Assembly (NCBI GenBank): GCA_002118135.1
Contig: BDIU01000111.1
Span: 213,959-277,958 of the forward strand
Origin: Trebouxia sp. TZW2008
Lineage: Eukaryota; Chlorophyta; Trebouxiophyceae; Trebouxiales; Trebouxiaceae
Direction: 5' to 3'
Length of the DNA stretch: 64,000 nucleotides
Positions 34,401-53,073 of this stretch are shown here, piece by piece. The position numbers and the translations under genes are program-made. Within the stretch, counting starts at the first letter, position 1, and every line of letters starts with the position of its first letter. Below the pieces are notes generated by a model, which saw nothing but the letters and a program-made list of their open reading frames with translations, had not been told where the DNA came from and did no database searches.

Positions 34401-37400
34401 TGCAAGCTCAGCATGCGCAGCAGCAGATTGTGATTGACACGCCTTTGGTGAAGAGGAAGTACAACTGGCGGGAAAAGCATGAGCTGCTGTATGAGCATGC
34501 TGTACGTCTGCTGGGCCAGCGGGATTGGACTATCCAAAATCCAGCTCACCGGGCTCAGCATGCCCAGCAGGTTCAGGGGTCACAGCATCCAGCACAGCAT
34601 GCACAGCAGGCCATACAGCCTGCTTCAAAACAAACACAGCGTGTCAGCAGTCTTCAGCAGGAGGCAGCAGATGACATTTTGAGCAGACCTTACTCACCCT
34701 CAGATGATGTGCCAGCTGGTATGCCTTACCACCCCAGCAGTCATCACACTCCTTACAAGCCTACAGGTGCATCAGATTCACCGCAGGCTTCAGACTCTGA
34801 GTTTGAGCTCTTGCACAGACCCCAGCAGACTCAAAAGCTAGACAGATGTGATAGGGACAGGGCTGCTGACGGTGCTGCTGACCACGGTCAAGACATGGCT
34901 GACCCAAGCGTTGATCAACGGCATGCCAGTGGGCACAGTAAACAGTCTATTGCAACTCGCAAGGAACCTAGCAGATTGCAGCACGTGACAACGGCTGAAG
35001 CCGCACATCCTGTCAGCCCTGTGAAAGGCCACGCTGGCAGCCCAGCCATAGCTGTGGACCCTCAACCCACAGCTGCAGACAACGCTGCTGCTGGTCATGG
35101 CGCTGCCACTGCACTTGATGCTGCAGCTGTGGCCTGTGGCACCACAGATTCGGGCTCAGCTGGTAGCGGATCGTTGGACACAGAGGGAAGGGAGCACAGC
35201 ATGCAAAGCATGCATCGGGGCAGACTTGAGCAGTCAGAAGCTGCTTTTGACCACTGGCAGTTGGGCATGCACATGATTGTGACAAGACGGCAGCTTCCAG
35301 TCCACATCGTGCAACCCCCACCCGCTCAGGCATGCGTACAAGCACTCTTCTTCTGCATGATGAAGCTGGGCATGACAGCTAATTACACATGTGACAATCT
35401 GATTGCTGCCTGTGGCATCCGAGATGTAAAATGTTCTGTAGCGCTTCTGGCACACGCAACATTGTCATGCAAGTACCTGCAGCAGTGCAAACTGTGCTAC
35501 ACACTCAGATGCCCTGAAGCTTCACACTTGACTCTTGTTCCCTGCAGGGGCAGGGCAATAGGCAAACAGCCCCATCAGGACAGATGCAAAACAGGCTGGG
35601 AGTGGTTGGGCCCAAAATGGAGTTCTTGGAGGAGTGGGGGTTTGAACAGCTGCTACCAGAAGAGCTAGCAAGATTTTGGGCTTGTATCAATCTGCAACCG
35701 CAGACCAACTGTGATCTGCTGGTATGTCCTTCACAAAGTGCACCATGAGCAACTGATTGTGACAATTATATCATTAGCAATGCAATCTGTCTCAATGCAG
35801 AAACATTCTTGGCCAATGGTTCTGTGGTCCATGAAAGTTTCTGTTTTGTGCTGTGCTCCTCAGACTTTGTCGCAACCTGTTCTTATGATGTGCACCAGAG
35901 CAAGGTACATGCTACGGATGTTCTGTTGTCAAAGATAGTCTCAACAAGCTGCATGCCTGCCATGTTTTGGTCTTTAATTGCTTAAAAGGATTATCTTTGT
36001 TACTGTCCTTGTGGTGTAGCCAAGGTAGAGATTACGCGAGATTGTGTAACAGACTCATTACTTGATATTTGTATTGTTGTCCAAAAAGAATGAGAATGTT
36101 ATTTTTGCCTGCAGCTAGCCAGGGTGGGTGTACACAGCAGCCATCTCGTTGACATGCAGCCCATGACTAAGGCCAGCTTGTCTCAGCAGTGCCAGAGGGA
36201 GGGCGTGGACACTAGTCATGCTGCCAGATTCCTGACATTGCTCATCACCCAGCTTCAGGGCATGCCTCAAGGGCAGTACCTACTGACTCATCAGCCAGCA
36301 GCTTCTGCCATCAGCCTGTTTGTGGCAGAAGAGCAACAGGAAGGGCAGGTCTGTCAATGTTTGTTAGTCTGTCAGATTGTCTGTCTGCCAGTCTGTCTGC
36401 CGTCCGTCTGTCTGTCTGTCACTCTGTCTGTCTGTCTATTTGTCCAGCACTTGACGCGCAAAACACCGCACGTGTTGTGCCTGTGAGAACACAGCTTTAT
36501 CAAAAAACTTGCTGACAATCGGAGAACACTTCAACAGAAACAAGGGAATGTTGTAGTATGCCATGTCTCATATACATGGCTCGCGGCCTGTGAAGCCCTT
36601 ACAGGAGTGACTTACACCAAAATGTGTATTCTGTCTGTGCAGGGAGATGAAGCAGTGCCCTTGCCGCTTGGCCCTTTGGATGTGCGAAAGGGTGTGGTGT
36701 ACGACCTGCACGCTGCACATGTCGACAGTGGTGCCACTGACCTAGAACAGGTTGGTCAGTCTATCAACATCAACGCTGCTTGAGACAACATATGCTGCAC
36801 TCGTCTCAAAATCCATGTAGCTGAATCACATCCTTGAGTGATCTTGTTGCTAAAAAACAAACTCGAGGTCAGAAATGGAAGTCTGTACTTTGCATTGCTG
36901 CCCTGCTGAGAGCATTACCCCATGTGTCTGCCAGATGTTTAACGTCAGCTGAGTGAGCCAAACAGCATCACAGACATGCTCTCACAAGTCTCAAGGACAG
37001 AGGCAACCTATACAGCTCATGTTGTTGTCAGTCACGCACAGTCAACCTGCAATCCCCTTGCAACACGCTATGCGCCTGTCTGGATACAGCGACGCTGCAG
37101 ACTTGCAGCTTGCAATTGATCGTCAAGGCAGTCAGCAATGTCTCAGACTGCATCTGCAAACACCAAGTATACAAAACCACAATGCTAATTAAACATGGGC
37201 GACAATATATGCATTCCAGATCAACCCTGGATAGCATTGGTCAGGTACTCTGTCTGAGCAGCACAAATCATGACTTTCTGCATGCCTGCGTCAGGAAACG
37301 TATCAACAGAGTTGTACACGTACGCAGGACCTCTTCACAGGAGCTTGGCAGCAAGCAGATCCTGCCGTTGATCAAGTGCCATTCACATTCCCCCCTGCCC

Positions 37401-37720
37401 AACCTGCTCCCTACCAAGCAGGGGGCAGAAGGGGCAAACCGCATCAGGGCAGGGCCAGAGGCAGGGGGAGGGGCAGGATGTCTGGAAGAGGCCAGGGCAG
37501 GTTATATGGCCGTCACATGTCAACAGCTCAATCAGCTGTGAGTGGTCCTCAAGGAAGGGGGCAGAATGCTGCCTTGGATACACGTGTTGACTCACAGGCG
37601 ACAGCTGGGCATACCAGGCAGATGGAGTCAGGCTGCCAGCAGAATGTTGGCAGGCCCTCTCAGGCTGTGCGCAAAGTGTCTGCTGCAGAGTATGCTCAAG
37701 CGTTAGATCAAGAACTTTGA
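31445..37720 (+). CDS. ICE2: ICE2/NARG2-like little elongation complex subunit 2
   Basis: In animals ICE2 belongs to the little elongation complex (with ELL and ICE1), which drives Pol II transcription of snRNA genes. In-phase exons are 31445-31485, 31585-31702, 31796-32600 and 33018-33175, then a long exon from about 33.87 to about 35.4 kb, then 35548-35721, 36115-36348, 36643-36750 and 37328-37720. Family blocks appear in the expected order: SSLTAEEHAYLLDLQ; a helix with AKEQREYLNMLKSKAF; GGWELPVQIQAKAV with KYNWREKHELLYEHA; RRQLPVHIV; and the NARG2 C-terminal domain (WGFEQLLPEELARFW, HSSHLVDMQPMTKASL, GQYLLTHQPAASAISLF, VPFTFPP). The tail is Gly/Arg-rich (RARGRGRGRMSGRGQ). Exact borders of the long middle exon are unresolved. 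The assignment rests on block order and motif similarity recalled from the animal proteins. Confidence 0.85.
36347..36446 (+). repeat. imperfect (GTCT)n microsatellite in an ICE2 intron
   Basis: Repeated GTCTGTCT units with interruptions fill the intron directly after the donor of exon 36115-36348. This is simple-sequence DNA with no spacer structure. Confidence 0.9.
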
Positions 37721-39412
37721 TGTGAGCCCACTCTGAGGCAGCACAAAGCTCAGACAGCAGACTTCTGTCAAAAAGAAGGAATGAATCTTGGCCTCAAAAG
37801 CAAGCATGTAGCTGCAAGGCTGACAATCAAGTCTTCCTGCTTCTGCTGGTGACATTTTGCATGGTTGTGGTCAGCGTGTAGCTAGCAATTGACAAGTCCT
37901 GCTAGATCCGGCATCGTCTCTGCTCCATGATGCAGATGTGATACAGTACCAGCATCTGACTTTGTGTCTGTCCGCATCATGCTGGGTTTTGCCAATCAGG
38001 TGTACAAGAGAACATGTACAAGAGAAGAGTTGCCTTTGTGAATGCACCTGTACAGACTTCTGGTACACACAGTGCTATGTCAGATCTAGAGTCAAGATTA
38101 TGAAGCACAGGAAGATTGCTGCTTGCGAATGCTGCTCGTCTGCATCCATTCATATAGTATACTGATGTGTATAAAGTATGTTGCAGCTCATTTCAGTTAA
38201 TCCAGACTTGTCTCTACTATAGCAGCACTACATGTGTAGTGTAGTTCGTTGTAGGCATGAATCCACTGATTCGTTGCGGGCTGAGAGTGATAGAGAGCAC
38301 AGCAAAGCTCAAGAACGCAGAGCAGGGGCTGCTTTGTAAAACAGCAGCAGCGAAGGTGTGAAATATTCTCTGGCTGCAGCCTTCTTGAAGAAGTGACCAT
38401 ACTAACCAATGTAATATGCACGCTGCATGAGCAGAGAACTCCCTACAGCTACCTCACTGGCAGAAAACACTTAGCATGATATATCATGCAGCAGTCACCA
38501 ACACGTCTCTAAAGCTGATGCTATTGTACGACTGCACAATTTGCACCCACAACTATTGTGCACGCCTGAGCTGATTTTGTGTGCTCTGACAGCTAAATCC
38601 ATTTTTTTGTCTTTGTGTCACACTTACTAATCCTGCTGACGCTGACCGGGCTGATTCCTTGGAGCTGAAACCTGAACACAAGCAGTGATTGATGTCAACA
38701 TGCTGTTTGCCAAGCTACAACACCTGCATGATGCATGCATCATGTGCAGCAAGCAGAAGTAGTTGTCTATGTGTTTGATACTGGTTGGCTGCCTGGGTGG
38801 TTTCATGTTTGACGGAGTGGACAGACTTTGGTCAAGCATGCATGCAAATTGTCAAAAGTGCAAACCAAGCTGATGAACAAGCAGGAGGTGACCAAATTGC
38901 AACTGTACATGCCCTTCAGCCATATGCGAACAGAGCAGGCTTGGTTATCAAGAATTGATCATGTCACCAGACAGATGCAAGTGACTCCACATTTGCGGGG
39001 ATGCAGACTCAAATGCTGCACAGGCAAACATACTCTTGGCAAGTGTGAAGCTTTGTGAGCAATTTTTAGGGTGCATGCATACAGCATGCCGTAGTAAGAG
39101 TCGCAGTAAGAGTCACGTGTGCTCACGTATTGACTAGTGGTCAGTGCAGCACATTCCACAGTCCCTGAGTCACACCACAAAAGACTCCTGCCATCCAGTA
39201 CAGCCTGTCAACATAGCCAGTAATAGGCACAAGCTCCTTCTCCTGCCTGCAATGTCAAAGTGTTTTATCTCAGGCGCCTCACAGCCATGTGAACCGAATG
39301 ACAGAGCAGAGCGCATGTTGCATCAAAAGAATGGCATCAAACAGGTACTGCGGCACCAGCAGCAACATTCAAACAAGACACAATAGACATGGTCATGGAC
39401 GCACACGCGCAC
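37721..39412. other. convergent intergenic region, no gene supported
   Basis: About 1.7 kb between the ICE2-like stop codon and the small minus-strand gene. A plus frame at 38828-39058 ends in a Cys/His-rich stretch (KCCTGKHTLGKCEAL) that faintly recalls a gag zinc knuckle, but spacing is wrong and no reverse transcriptase follows. Otherwise AT-richer sequence without recognisable features. Confidence 0.5.
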
Positions 39413-40170
39413 TCAGGCAAGCAGTTTGCACCTGGTGTCACCAGTGGCATCCTCAGTGGTAGGCGCCTCACGCAATATTTCAAACGGATTGGTGCTGGCA
39501 CGCATGTTGTACACCGTGTCCCTGCTGACCTCCCTTTTGACACCAGCGTCACTTGTCAGCCTCCGCTGGGCGACGTGTTTCCTGGGTGAGACAGGCTGCC
39601 ACCCATCCTCAAAGTCTTTGCTAGCCTTTGCCTGCAATGCCACTCGTGTGAGGGAATGGCGACAACGAGCATCGACTGTCGATGATCGACACGCCTCGGC
39701 AAGCAAGGTTGAGAAGCAGAAGATGTGCGCACTGCAGCACGTGAGCTCACCGGAATGGTAGTGTATCCTTTCTTAGACGCGTCACTTCTCCGGCTTTCCT
39801 GCACCTGACACGTCCAGGCGCTTAGACGATGCAAGACCTCACCAGGACCTCTCGCCGGAGCTCTTGAAGGCAATGCACCCTGACCTTCGTCAGCCACCTT
39901 GTGGGTTGACTGTGATGTTGATGCTGCATCGGTGGGGCTTGGGCCTCCTGACGTGACTTCAATAGCCGGCACACCGCCGTCGGTTGCAACTTTCTCTTTG
40001 AAGCTCAAAGAGGACCTTGACAGACCGTTTGCTTTTGGCAGAGCATGACCGGGGTCCCTGCTGCCCAAGGGCGGGTAGTGCTTTGGATCGGAAGGCTCGT
40101 GAACGCCTTCCGTCTTCTCAAGGGAACGGCCGTGTCCAGCCGCTACGTGTACCTTGATAGCAGTATTCAT
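39413..40170 (-). CDS. hypothetical two-exon gene, basic Ser-rich protein
   Basis: Exon 39751-40170 begins with ATG (MNTAIKVHVAAGHGRSLEKT) and joins in phase through a GT-AG intron of 119 nt to exon 39413-39631, giving 212 aa. I do not recognise the family. Visible features are PSDPKHYPPLGSRD, several Ser/Pro-rich stretches, and in the second exon FEDGWQPVSPRK and NPFEILREA. That pair resembles the short linker motifs found in some RNA-binding or retroelement nucleocapsid proteins, but this is weak. The region is richer in G+C than its surroundings. Upstream exons may be missing. It could also be a spurious model. Confidence 0.45.
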
Positions 40171-40876
40171 ACTGATGATGTTGACAGAAGAGCTGAAAAG
40201 CGCGAGTATCTACAACAAGCTCTGCATCTGGCTCTGCATGGTTTTTTGCGCCAGGGCGTTCAGGCGTTGCACGTGCTTACCCGGCTTAGTCATGACCCAT
40301 GACTTATGGCCAAGCTTGTTTGGATTGATTGATTGATGCTGTCATGAGCATCATGCAGGACTTCTGTGTAGTGCCGCTTCTTGCTGCGCCAGCGCTTGCA
40401 TAGCTGCACTTAAGACATAGAACATACAGCTCACTAGTACAGGATCTTTACGTCGTCAAACATGGGTGGTCAAAATCATTTTGATGAAATGTTTCCGTCA
40501 TCACAGCTTGTGAATCACAATAGTTCATGGCACACGCCACGCCTTGTTGCACGAGCTGCATATGCACATTGCGAGCCACATCAACGTCGGGTTGCAGCTA
40601 AGACAGGGGTGATCTGGCCACGTCAACATCACTCAGCCATGTTCAGCACAGTACTGAGTTGTGACCATGCTGTGACAGCAATGGCGGTAGCTCAGCATGG
40701 CAGCAGTCCTGGGCTGCTTGTGACTGCAAGACCTCCCTTCGTGGCGCCTACAAGGACTCAGGTCAAGACCATGCTCAGCATCAAAGTAGCAGCCTTGACG
40801 CAGGGCCTCAAGTCAACAAGTTGGCAAGGTGCAAACAACAGATGCCTCTGCTCGATATAGCTCTAGGTAGCCGCTG
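40171..40876. other. gap between two minus-strand genes
   Basis: About 0.7 kb that should carry the SF3B4 3' UTR and any 5' exon or promoter of the small gene at 39413-40170. It contains a short (GATT)n run near 40322-40336. Open plus-strand frames here show no recognisable protein. Confidence 0.45.
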
Positions 40877-43800
40877 TTATCGAGGCGGCAATGGCATGCC
40901 TGGCGGCCGTTGTTGCATGCCAGGGGGCAGAGGCATGCCCGGAGGGAACATGCCAGGTCTCATTTGCTGGTAGCCTGGCGGTGGCTGCATGTACTGCCCA
41001 GGAGGAGCTGGCATGCCTGCAGGACAAGCGAAAGCATTGTTTGTATGCATGCTACTGAGCTTTTCTAACCGTGCTGGGTGCAGGACACATAAAGCTAGCT
41101 ACAGTGAGTGAGTGAATAAGAAGCAAATGCAAGCAGGTGAGTGAGCAAGAGAATAAGAAAGTGACGTATGTATCTTTTTTCAAAGATACATATGTGTGCG
41201 GACAGTACATATATGTAAAGTGCCAGCGCACTGATCAGCACATGAGCAATCAGCAGCTCCTGTCTTGTGCAAGATATGTAAACGTCACACATTGCTTTGT
41301 ACGCACAACGCACGGTCGTAGCGCACAGATAGGTACATTGCTCGCATCGGGTGCCACATGCGTTGAAATCATGGATTACGAAGCAGGACTGTTGTTAAAC
41401 ACATAAAACTAGCCTGGAGCAGATCCTGGGTGCAATTCCTATATAAAGATAGGTCAATAGCATCAACATCGTCAATGCAAAATTTGTGCACAACTATGCA
41501 GAGAGATCTTGACCTGGTGGCAGCGGCCTGGGCTGAGCAAAGCCTGGAGGGCGGGGCATGCCAGGCGGGAAACTCCCGTACATCTGTGGCGGGAACTGCT
41601 GCGGTGGGAACTGGCCTGGTTGCTGCTGGGGTTGGCTGTACTGGGGGGGTAGAGGGGGTCTGCTGGTGGGGGTGGGGGGCAACTGCTGGGTTGCAGGGGG
41701 TTGAGGGGGCTGAGGGGGGGCTTGGTTGCTGGCCCAGGGGGGCGGAGGCGCTCCTCCAGATGCTGCAGTCACAGCAAATTTGATGAGTCGCCACTTGTAA
41801 ACTTCATCCCAGCTGTTGACTAGCAGGCATGCTGTGCAAAGTTTGAAAGCCCAGCAAGGACTCAACAGCCAACATCAGCTTGCTTGGCTTGGTCCACAAA
41901 TTATTGGGAAAAGTGACACTTTGAGAAGCAGAAAATCCCGATGCGTTGCAGCAAGAGTGGCATTGTGGGTCAAATATCGTGCACTGCAAGATCCAGCTTC
42001 TGATTCTAGCATGCAGACAGACATTTGCAACTTGGCAAGGCGGTGAAAGCTGGGCAACAGCCCTTTAAGGCAGGTATCATACACTGGCAGATGATGCTGA
42101 TGGCAGCCCGCAAATGCTGCAAGCTTGCTGAAACAACAGCATATTCAATGTCTACATTGTAGTGCATGAGTGTGCTTGGGGACTATTCTGAACATCACCA
42201 GAAAACACGGAGCATATGATTTTGCAGATGTACCTGCTGGGGGCAGAGGAGGAGCTGGTGCAGAGGGGGGTGGGGGGGCTGGTGCGGAGGGGCCTGGTGG
42301 GGGTGGCGCCGCGCCGAAGCCATTTGCTGTGGGGGGTGGCGGAGGTGGTGCTGCCGGCTGGGGGGGCGGAGGGGGGGCAGCGCCCCCAGCAGCAAACCCA
42401 GAAGGGGCATGGATGGCCTGGGGCAGGGCAGGCTGCATCATGCCCTGCCCTGGCTGCTGCCTTGGGGCTGTGGCGAACAGTGTGTTGGGCCTGCTTTGTG
42501 ATGACAACATTGCCTTCTTGCGTTCTGCTAGCTGACGTTCTGCTGGAGTACCGTGGCGCTCGCCCTTGCTGTCTTTCTTGTAAGCATATGAGACTGTGAT
42601 AGCCCTGCAGAATCAAGTAATTCACAATTTTGATTGTGCTGAAGTCCAGCCTGGGAAATGTTGCAGCACTGCTGATGCAAGCATGTGCATCGGAAGCAAT
42701 GCAGGCGCCTGTTACTGTGCATGGACGTCAGCCGCACAATTGGGACAGCTGACACGCAAATTTCACATGACATGCTTCAAGACAGATCAAAGCTCAACAG
42801 TCTGCACCTCCGTCAGTAATAGCAGTCGAGTCTCTGGGCTGACAGACTTGGCATTCTTGACTCAAGTCTAGACAGCTGTCATGAGCAGTGCCTGCCAGTG
42901 TTATTGGTAACCAGGCTTACCTGTTACAAAGGTACTGGCCGTTCATGGCCTCAATGGCTGAGTCAGATGCTTCAAAGCCATCAAAGCTGACAAAGCCAAA
43001 GCCTCTGCTGGATCCTGAGTCAGGGTCCCGCATGATCTTGGGAGTGGCGATGACCATGCCAAAGGCACTGAAGGTGTCATACAATAGCTGCAGCACAGAT
43101 ACTTCTTCGTAAGAGGACACAAGGACAGTCTTGACGTAAGGACAAGGCAACCAGTCACTGTGTTCTGACTGCATTGGTGTTGCTGAGTCAGGACGATTCA
43201 ATATGAGGACAACTTTTCTTTCAACTAAAGCAGCAGGTGTAAAAAGGAAACATTGCACACTACTCCTGGTCAATTTGGTGCGCCAGCAAATGTTGCTATT
43301 ACATCAGCGCTCTGGCTAGACGCAGTGAGGGCATAGCGCCAGCTGTGCAATTGCAATCAAATGTGGTATGAGTTTAGACTTTTGATGATCAGACAGGCAT
43401 CAAACAGGAAGATCAAAACTGGGGCCAGAGCGATCGCAACTGTCAATATGCTATGGCTATGCTAACAGCAAAGTACAGCTGACATCACATGAGGTGAGTC
43501 ATGCAGAATGTGTGGTCCATGGTGCATGCGCGCATGCTTGCATTACCTTCTCATCTACATCTGGATCCAGATTGCCAATGAACAAGTTTGCACCAACGTC
43601 TAGCGTGTCCTTGTCTTGTGAAGCCTTGTTGACTCTGATGGCCTTGCCAAACAGCTTGATCATGTTCAAGATCTTGATAGCCTGCACCAGGGCTCGTTGT
43701 TTATCCATATGTGCAGCAACAAAAGCTACACTTGATGCGATGACATTCTGCTCCTGGCAAGACACACTTGATCAGGCCAGATACTGCTTTTGCTCCTTTC

Positions 43801-44332
43801 TGCTGTCAGGACTGCTCTGTGTTATGGCTTACAAGCAGTGCATTGGAAGACAGCATGCAATCTTTGCCAAACAATAGCTGCAAAGGCTTACATAGTCTGC
43901 ATCTTCTTCGCCTCTGTACTCCACAAAGCCGTACTGCTGATGCATGTTGGTGACTCGGTCCTTGGGCAGGTATACATTGACTGCAGTTACAGTGCAGTCA
44001 AACACCAGCACTCATACAAGGCAATAGTGATCACACAGCTAGCTGCACTTACCAACAGGGCCAGCTTGAACAAACAGCTCCCATACCAGCTCCTCTGACA
44101 TCTGCACGTACATGATCATGTCAGATCTTATCTTGGCTGTTTCTGCAGAAACAACCGCCAGCAGAGAACGCTGCGTATGTCGTGGAGCGGATGGTGTGTA
44201 CGCAGTTCACGGTACCTGTGGGTCGAGCCCTCCAACATACACCGTTGCATCTTGATTTCTGTCAGCAGCATGCTGTCCAATGAGATTGGCTCCAACTCCG
44301 GCTGTGATGCGGCCTCCTGCCACAGCAGCCAT
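40877..44332 (-). CDS. SF3B4: SF3B4/SAP49 splicing factor, U2 snRNP SF3b subunit
   Basis: Eight exons join in phase to 438 aa: 44216-44332, 44053-44101, 43892-43980, 43547-43681, 42921-43087, 42234-42604, 41514-41762 and 40877-41016. SF3B4 tethers the U2 snRNP to pre-mRNA near the branch site. RRM1 (about 31-109) has [32 protein letters not shown] and IRVNKAS. RRM2 (about 115-190) has [38 protein letters not shown] and [13 protein letters not shown]. Then come [18 protein letters not shown] and a long Pro/Gly/Met-rich C-terminus ending PGMPLPPR, as in animal SF3B4. The start gives [12 protein letters not shown] before the first RRM. A long plus-strand Gly-rich open frame over the same DNA is only its antisense shadow. 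Confidence 0.96.
41164..41195. repeat. 14-bp inverted repeat in an SF3B4 intron
   Basis: ATGTATCTTT (41168-41177) and AAAGATACAT (41182-41191) pair perfectly around a TTTC loop. Pairing extends outwards to 41164 and 41195 with one G-T. It is in intron 41017-41513. It may be a small transposon relic or chance. Confidence 0.6.
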
Positions 44333-45008
44333 GCTGCGTCACTCGTCGAGGCCACTCAGGTTCTGTCGAAGAACAATAGCACTCTAGTGTCGGTACATAT
44401 CTTGCAAAGGCAAGAATGCCCACGAGAACGCGTTTTCCAGTAGCGTTGCGCCCGTAGGCATTCTCTGCTTGCGAGTCAACGTCAATGCAAGGAAAGACGA
44501 ACGACCCAACCGTCAACCTAACAGCCTTGCTTGGAAAGTGACACCCACACACGACAAACAGGTCCGTCTTTGCGCTACCTCTCGCTGCCGAAATTGCTAC
44601 AGACTTCTCTGCCAGCATCTCAGCTTAGTACTAGCCACGCTGCATCGCATCATCGGACGAGTCGTCGCTGCTGTTGCTGTTTTGCACTGATCACACCTTG
44701 ACATATCTCGCTTGCCCGCCAAACTCCGTCTGCAAAGCACACAACACCAAGAGCACCTCCGCATTGGTGCCATTAGAGCCTTGTATGCGTGCTTCAAGCA
44801 GCACGCGTGTTAGGTGTTGATGGGCACAGATGCTGCCCGATCTCACCCGCAGGCGACCCGGGCCGGCAGTGTCAGCCGAGCGGCCAACTCTCAGCTGAGC
44901 AGACGAGCAAGTAGCTCGCATCTGCACTTTCGACATCCTGAACATCACCGGAAGACACGACAGCCTGAACGACAGGGCAAACTGGTGACCTTCACTGCAG
45001 CTGTTGCA
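44333..45008. promoter_or_regulatory. divergent promoter region, SF3B4 / mannosidase
   Basis: About 0.68 kb between diverging start codons. It should hold both promoters and 5' UTRs. Several short frames are open on both strands, none with a recognisable domain. Confidence 0.5.
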
Positions 45009-50988
<5,980 letters not shown>

Positions 50989-51619
50989 TGCTGAAGCAAT
51001 GACACATCTATTGTAATCGGCAACAGACATATTGTTCTCGGCACGCCGCAGTCCTGCTGCTGAGCTAGATGGCAAACTGTGTGCAGCTACCAATCGTGTC
51101 ATCGGGTTAGAGCTGAGCGAACAGCTTCTGACTGGACTTTAGTTAGTTTGCCATTGTTGGAATCAGGCACCATTGCTGCGCATGTGGCTGAATACACGGA
51201 TTGTGGTGACCTGTGACATGTCCTGTCTGGTTCACAATGCATAGGTTTGTCTATGAAATGCAGACAGCATCTAAAACAGTGCATCCATCCTCTATTGATC
51301 TCAACGGCTTATGCTACAGAAGTTAGCAGTACAAGTGTAACGCATATAAATACCCCAAAAGACCCTGCCAAAGGCGTAAATGTAAAGTGGGCCGCCACAA
51401 AAGTAATGTTGCATCGGGAAGCTACAAACTTTTGAACCTGTCAAACAACTCAGACTTCTTTGACAACTCTCTGCACATAGAAGCCACATGGAAAGACAAA
51501 AGCTAGCTGTGCCCACAACAGATACGCCTCAAACCCTAAGAAAAGTTGAGAAAAGCATATACAAATGTTGGCACTGCTTATTCATGCCTTTTGCCCTCAT
51601 ACGTTCAGCAGATGATACA
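50989..51619. other. convergent intergenic region
   Basis: About 0.63 kb between the stop codons of the mannosidase (+) and ELO (-) genes. It should hold both 3' UTRs. No exon or repeat is seen. Confidence 0.6.
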
Positions 51620-53073
51620 TCAGGCGGCCTTCTTCCTGGGGTTTGCCTTAGCCTTGCTGCCGTGCTTCCTTATGTAGAAGTTCAAGAACAGCGCCAAAAG
51701 AGTGATCATGTAGAAGAACAACAGGCGTGACAAGAACTTTGGATATGGTGAGTTTGCCAGCAGAATATAAGACGACTGTATCAACATGCTGACAAACTGG
51801 AAAATCTGGAATTGAGTCAAGTATCGCCCCCACCAGAGATACTTTTTCTTCTTTTTGACGTCCTTGCCAATGACTGCTGCTGACAGGTAGTATGTGTACA
51901 TCAGCACATGCACCAGAGAATTGAGACACGCGCTGTACCAGGCTGCAAGCATATGAAAGAATCTGTCAATCCTTGGCAGTGTCCATGCAAGCAATAGCAA
52001 GTCAAGCTATGCACAATTTAAGCAAACGCTTGACTACTGCAGCTCTGAGGTGACTCAGCAGAAGCTGATTGTGAGCGATGATAGCCTTTGCATAGCCCTT
52101 ACAACCACATGTTCAAGGTGCTTCACATCACATCACTGAGCCGTGTGACATGCATGTGCTAGCAAAGGCATGCAAAAGTGTCAACAGAAGGTGCCTCACC
52201 ATCTCCACCTGGTGCACCATACGCAATCATCCACCTGTGGGCAACAGGCAAAAGGTGTTACAGTGAGGTGAGCATGTACTCATGATGTGCATGTAGTTAC
52301 ACCACAAATCCCTATTGCTTGTCAGATTTGCCTTTCACAAGCACATTGCTGCCAAGACAGTGCAACACGCAGTATCGGGGAGATATCAAGTTGAGGCAAG
52401 CCGCAACGTGAGTTTTGTTGAGCTGTCTTACCATATTGCAGTTATTGTCACATGGTGGTACACATGCAGGAATGACACCTGCTCTAGTTTGCCCTTCAAC
52501 AACATGATGAGCTGCATGACACAGCACAGACACTCAGCACAAAAGCATGTCACAATTTGCAGAATGAATAGCAAGCAGGATGCAGCTCACTGTGTCATTA
52601 AATTCATATATCTTTGACAGGTAGAAGACGTATACAACCCAGCCCATGTCTTGCTCCTTGGGAGAGTATCCCTGACCCCAGAAGTTATAGCTATGTTTCC
52701 ATGCACAGTAGGCTGAGCTGAAGGACATGTAAGCGCTGAGGACGATGAGTATGACGTTGTGCAGCTGAACTACGACCCTCAACCATAGTGGATCAGCTGT
52801 CTGTTTTCTGGGCCCTCTGAGTTTTTGACTCAGGTAGCTTGTCGTGACCACTGTGAGGTATGCTAAGATCAATGTCACTACCGGCGTCGGGCTGTCAATC
52901 AACGGCCTGCCTCTCGTGGAAGGACTGGCGGGTTTGCGGATCTCTGCATAGCCCATGCGGGACAAGCCATCAAATACAAATTTCGATACAGTGGCGTCAT
53001 AGGCGTGCCCTAATTGACCTAGCTGACTTCTGCTGCCGCCTTTGAACGCCCCGAGCACGGACGAAACCGACAT
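51620..53073 (-). CDS. ELO-family very-long-chain fatty acid elongase (3-ketoacyl-CoA synthase)
   Basis: Four exons (52591-53073, 52432-52511, 52200-52234, 51620-51942) join in phase to 306 aa. ELO proteins condense malonyl-CoA with acyl-CoA in the ER, the first step of fatty-acid elongation. Landmarks are YLSKIYEFNDT, the His box FLHVYHHVTI at about 176-184 with the HxxHH catalytic histidines, IAYGAPGGD, NSLVHVLMYTYY, and YLTQFQIFQF. Several hydrophobic membrane segments are visible. The C-terminus KKAA is a dilysine (KKXX) ER-retrieval signal. The sequence type (HVYHH, MYTYY) suggests the class acting on saturated, monounsaturated or polyunsaturated chains; the substrate cannot be told. Confidence 0.95.

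Noticed and set aside
35711..35938. Open frame between two ICE2 exons
   Set aside because: Exons 35548-35721 and 36115-36348 join directly in phase and match adjacent parts of the NARG2 C-terminal domain, so nothing is needed between them.
36347..36446. Regular short repeat that might suggest a CRISPR-like array
   Set aside because: It is an uninterrupted (GTCT)n microsatellite with no spacers, in a eukaryotic intron.
38828..39058. Possible gag-type zinc knuckle (KCCTGKHTLGKC)
   Set aside because: Spacing does not fit C-X2-C-X4-H-X4-C and no reverse transcriptase, integrase or LTR was seen nearby.
41430..41783. 117-aa plus-strand Gly/Trp-rich open frame
   Set aside because: It is the antisense of the proline-rich SF3B4 exon 41514-41762; CCN codons read as GGN on the other strand.
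42170..42535. 121-aa plus-strand Gly-rich open frame
   Set aside because: Antisense shadow of the proline-rich SF3B4 exon 42234-42604.
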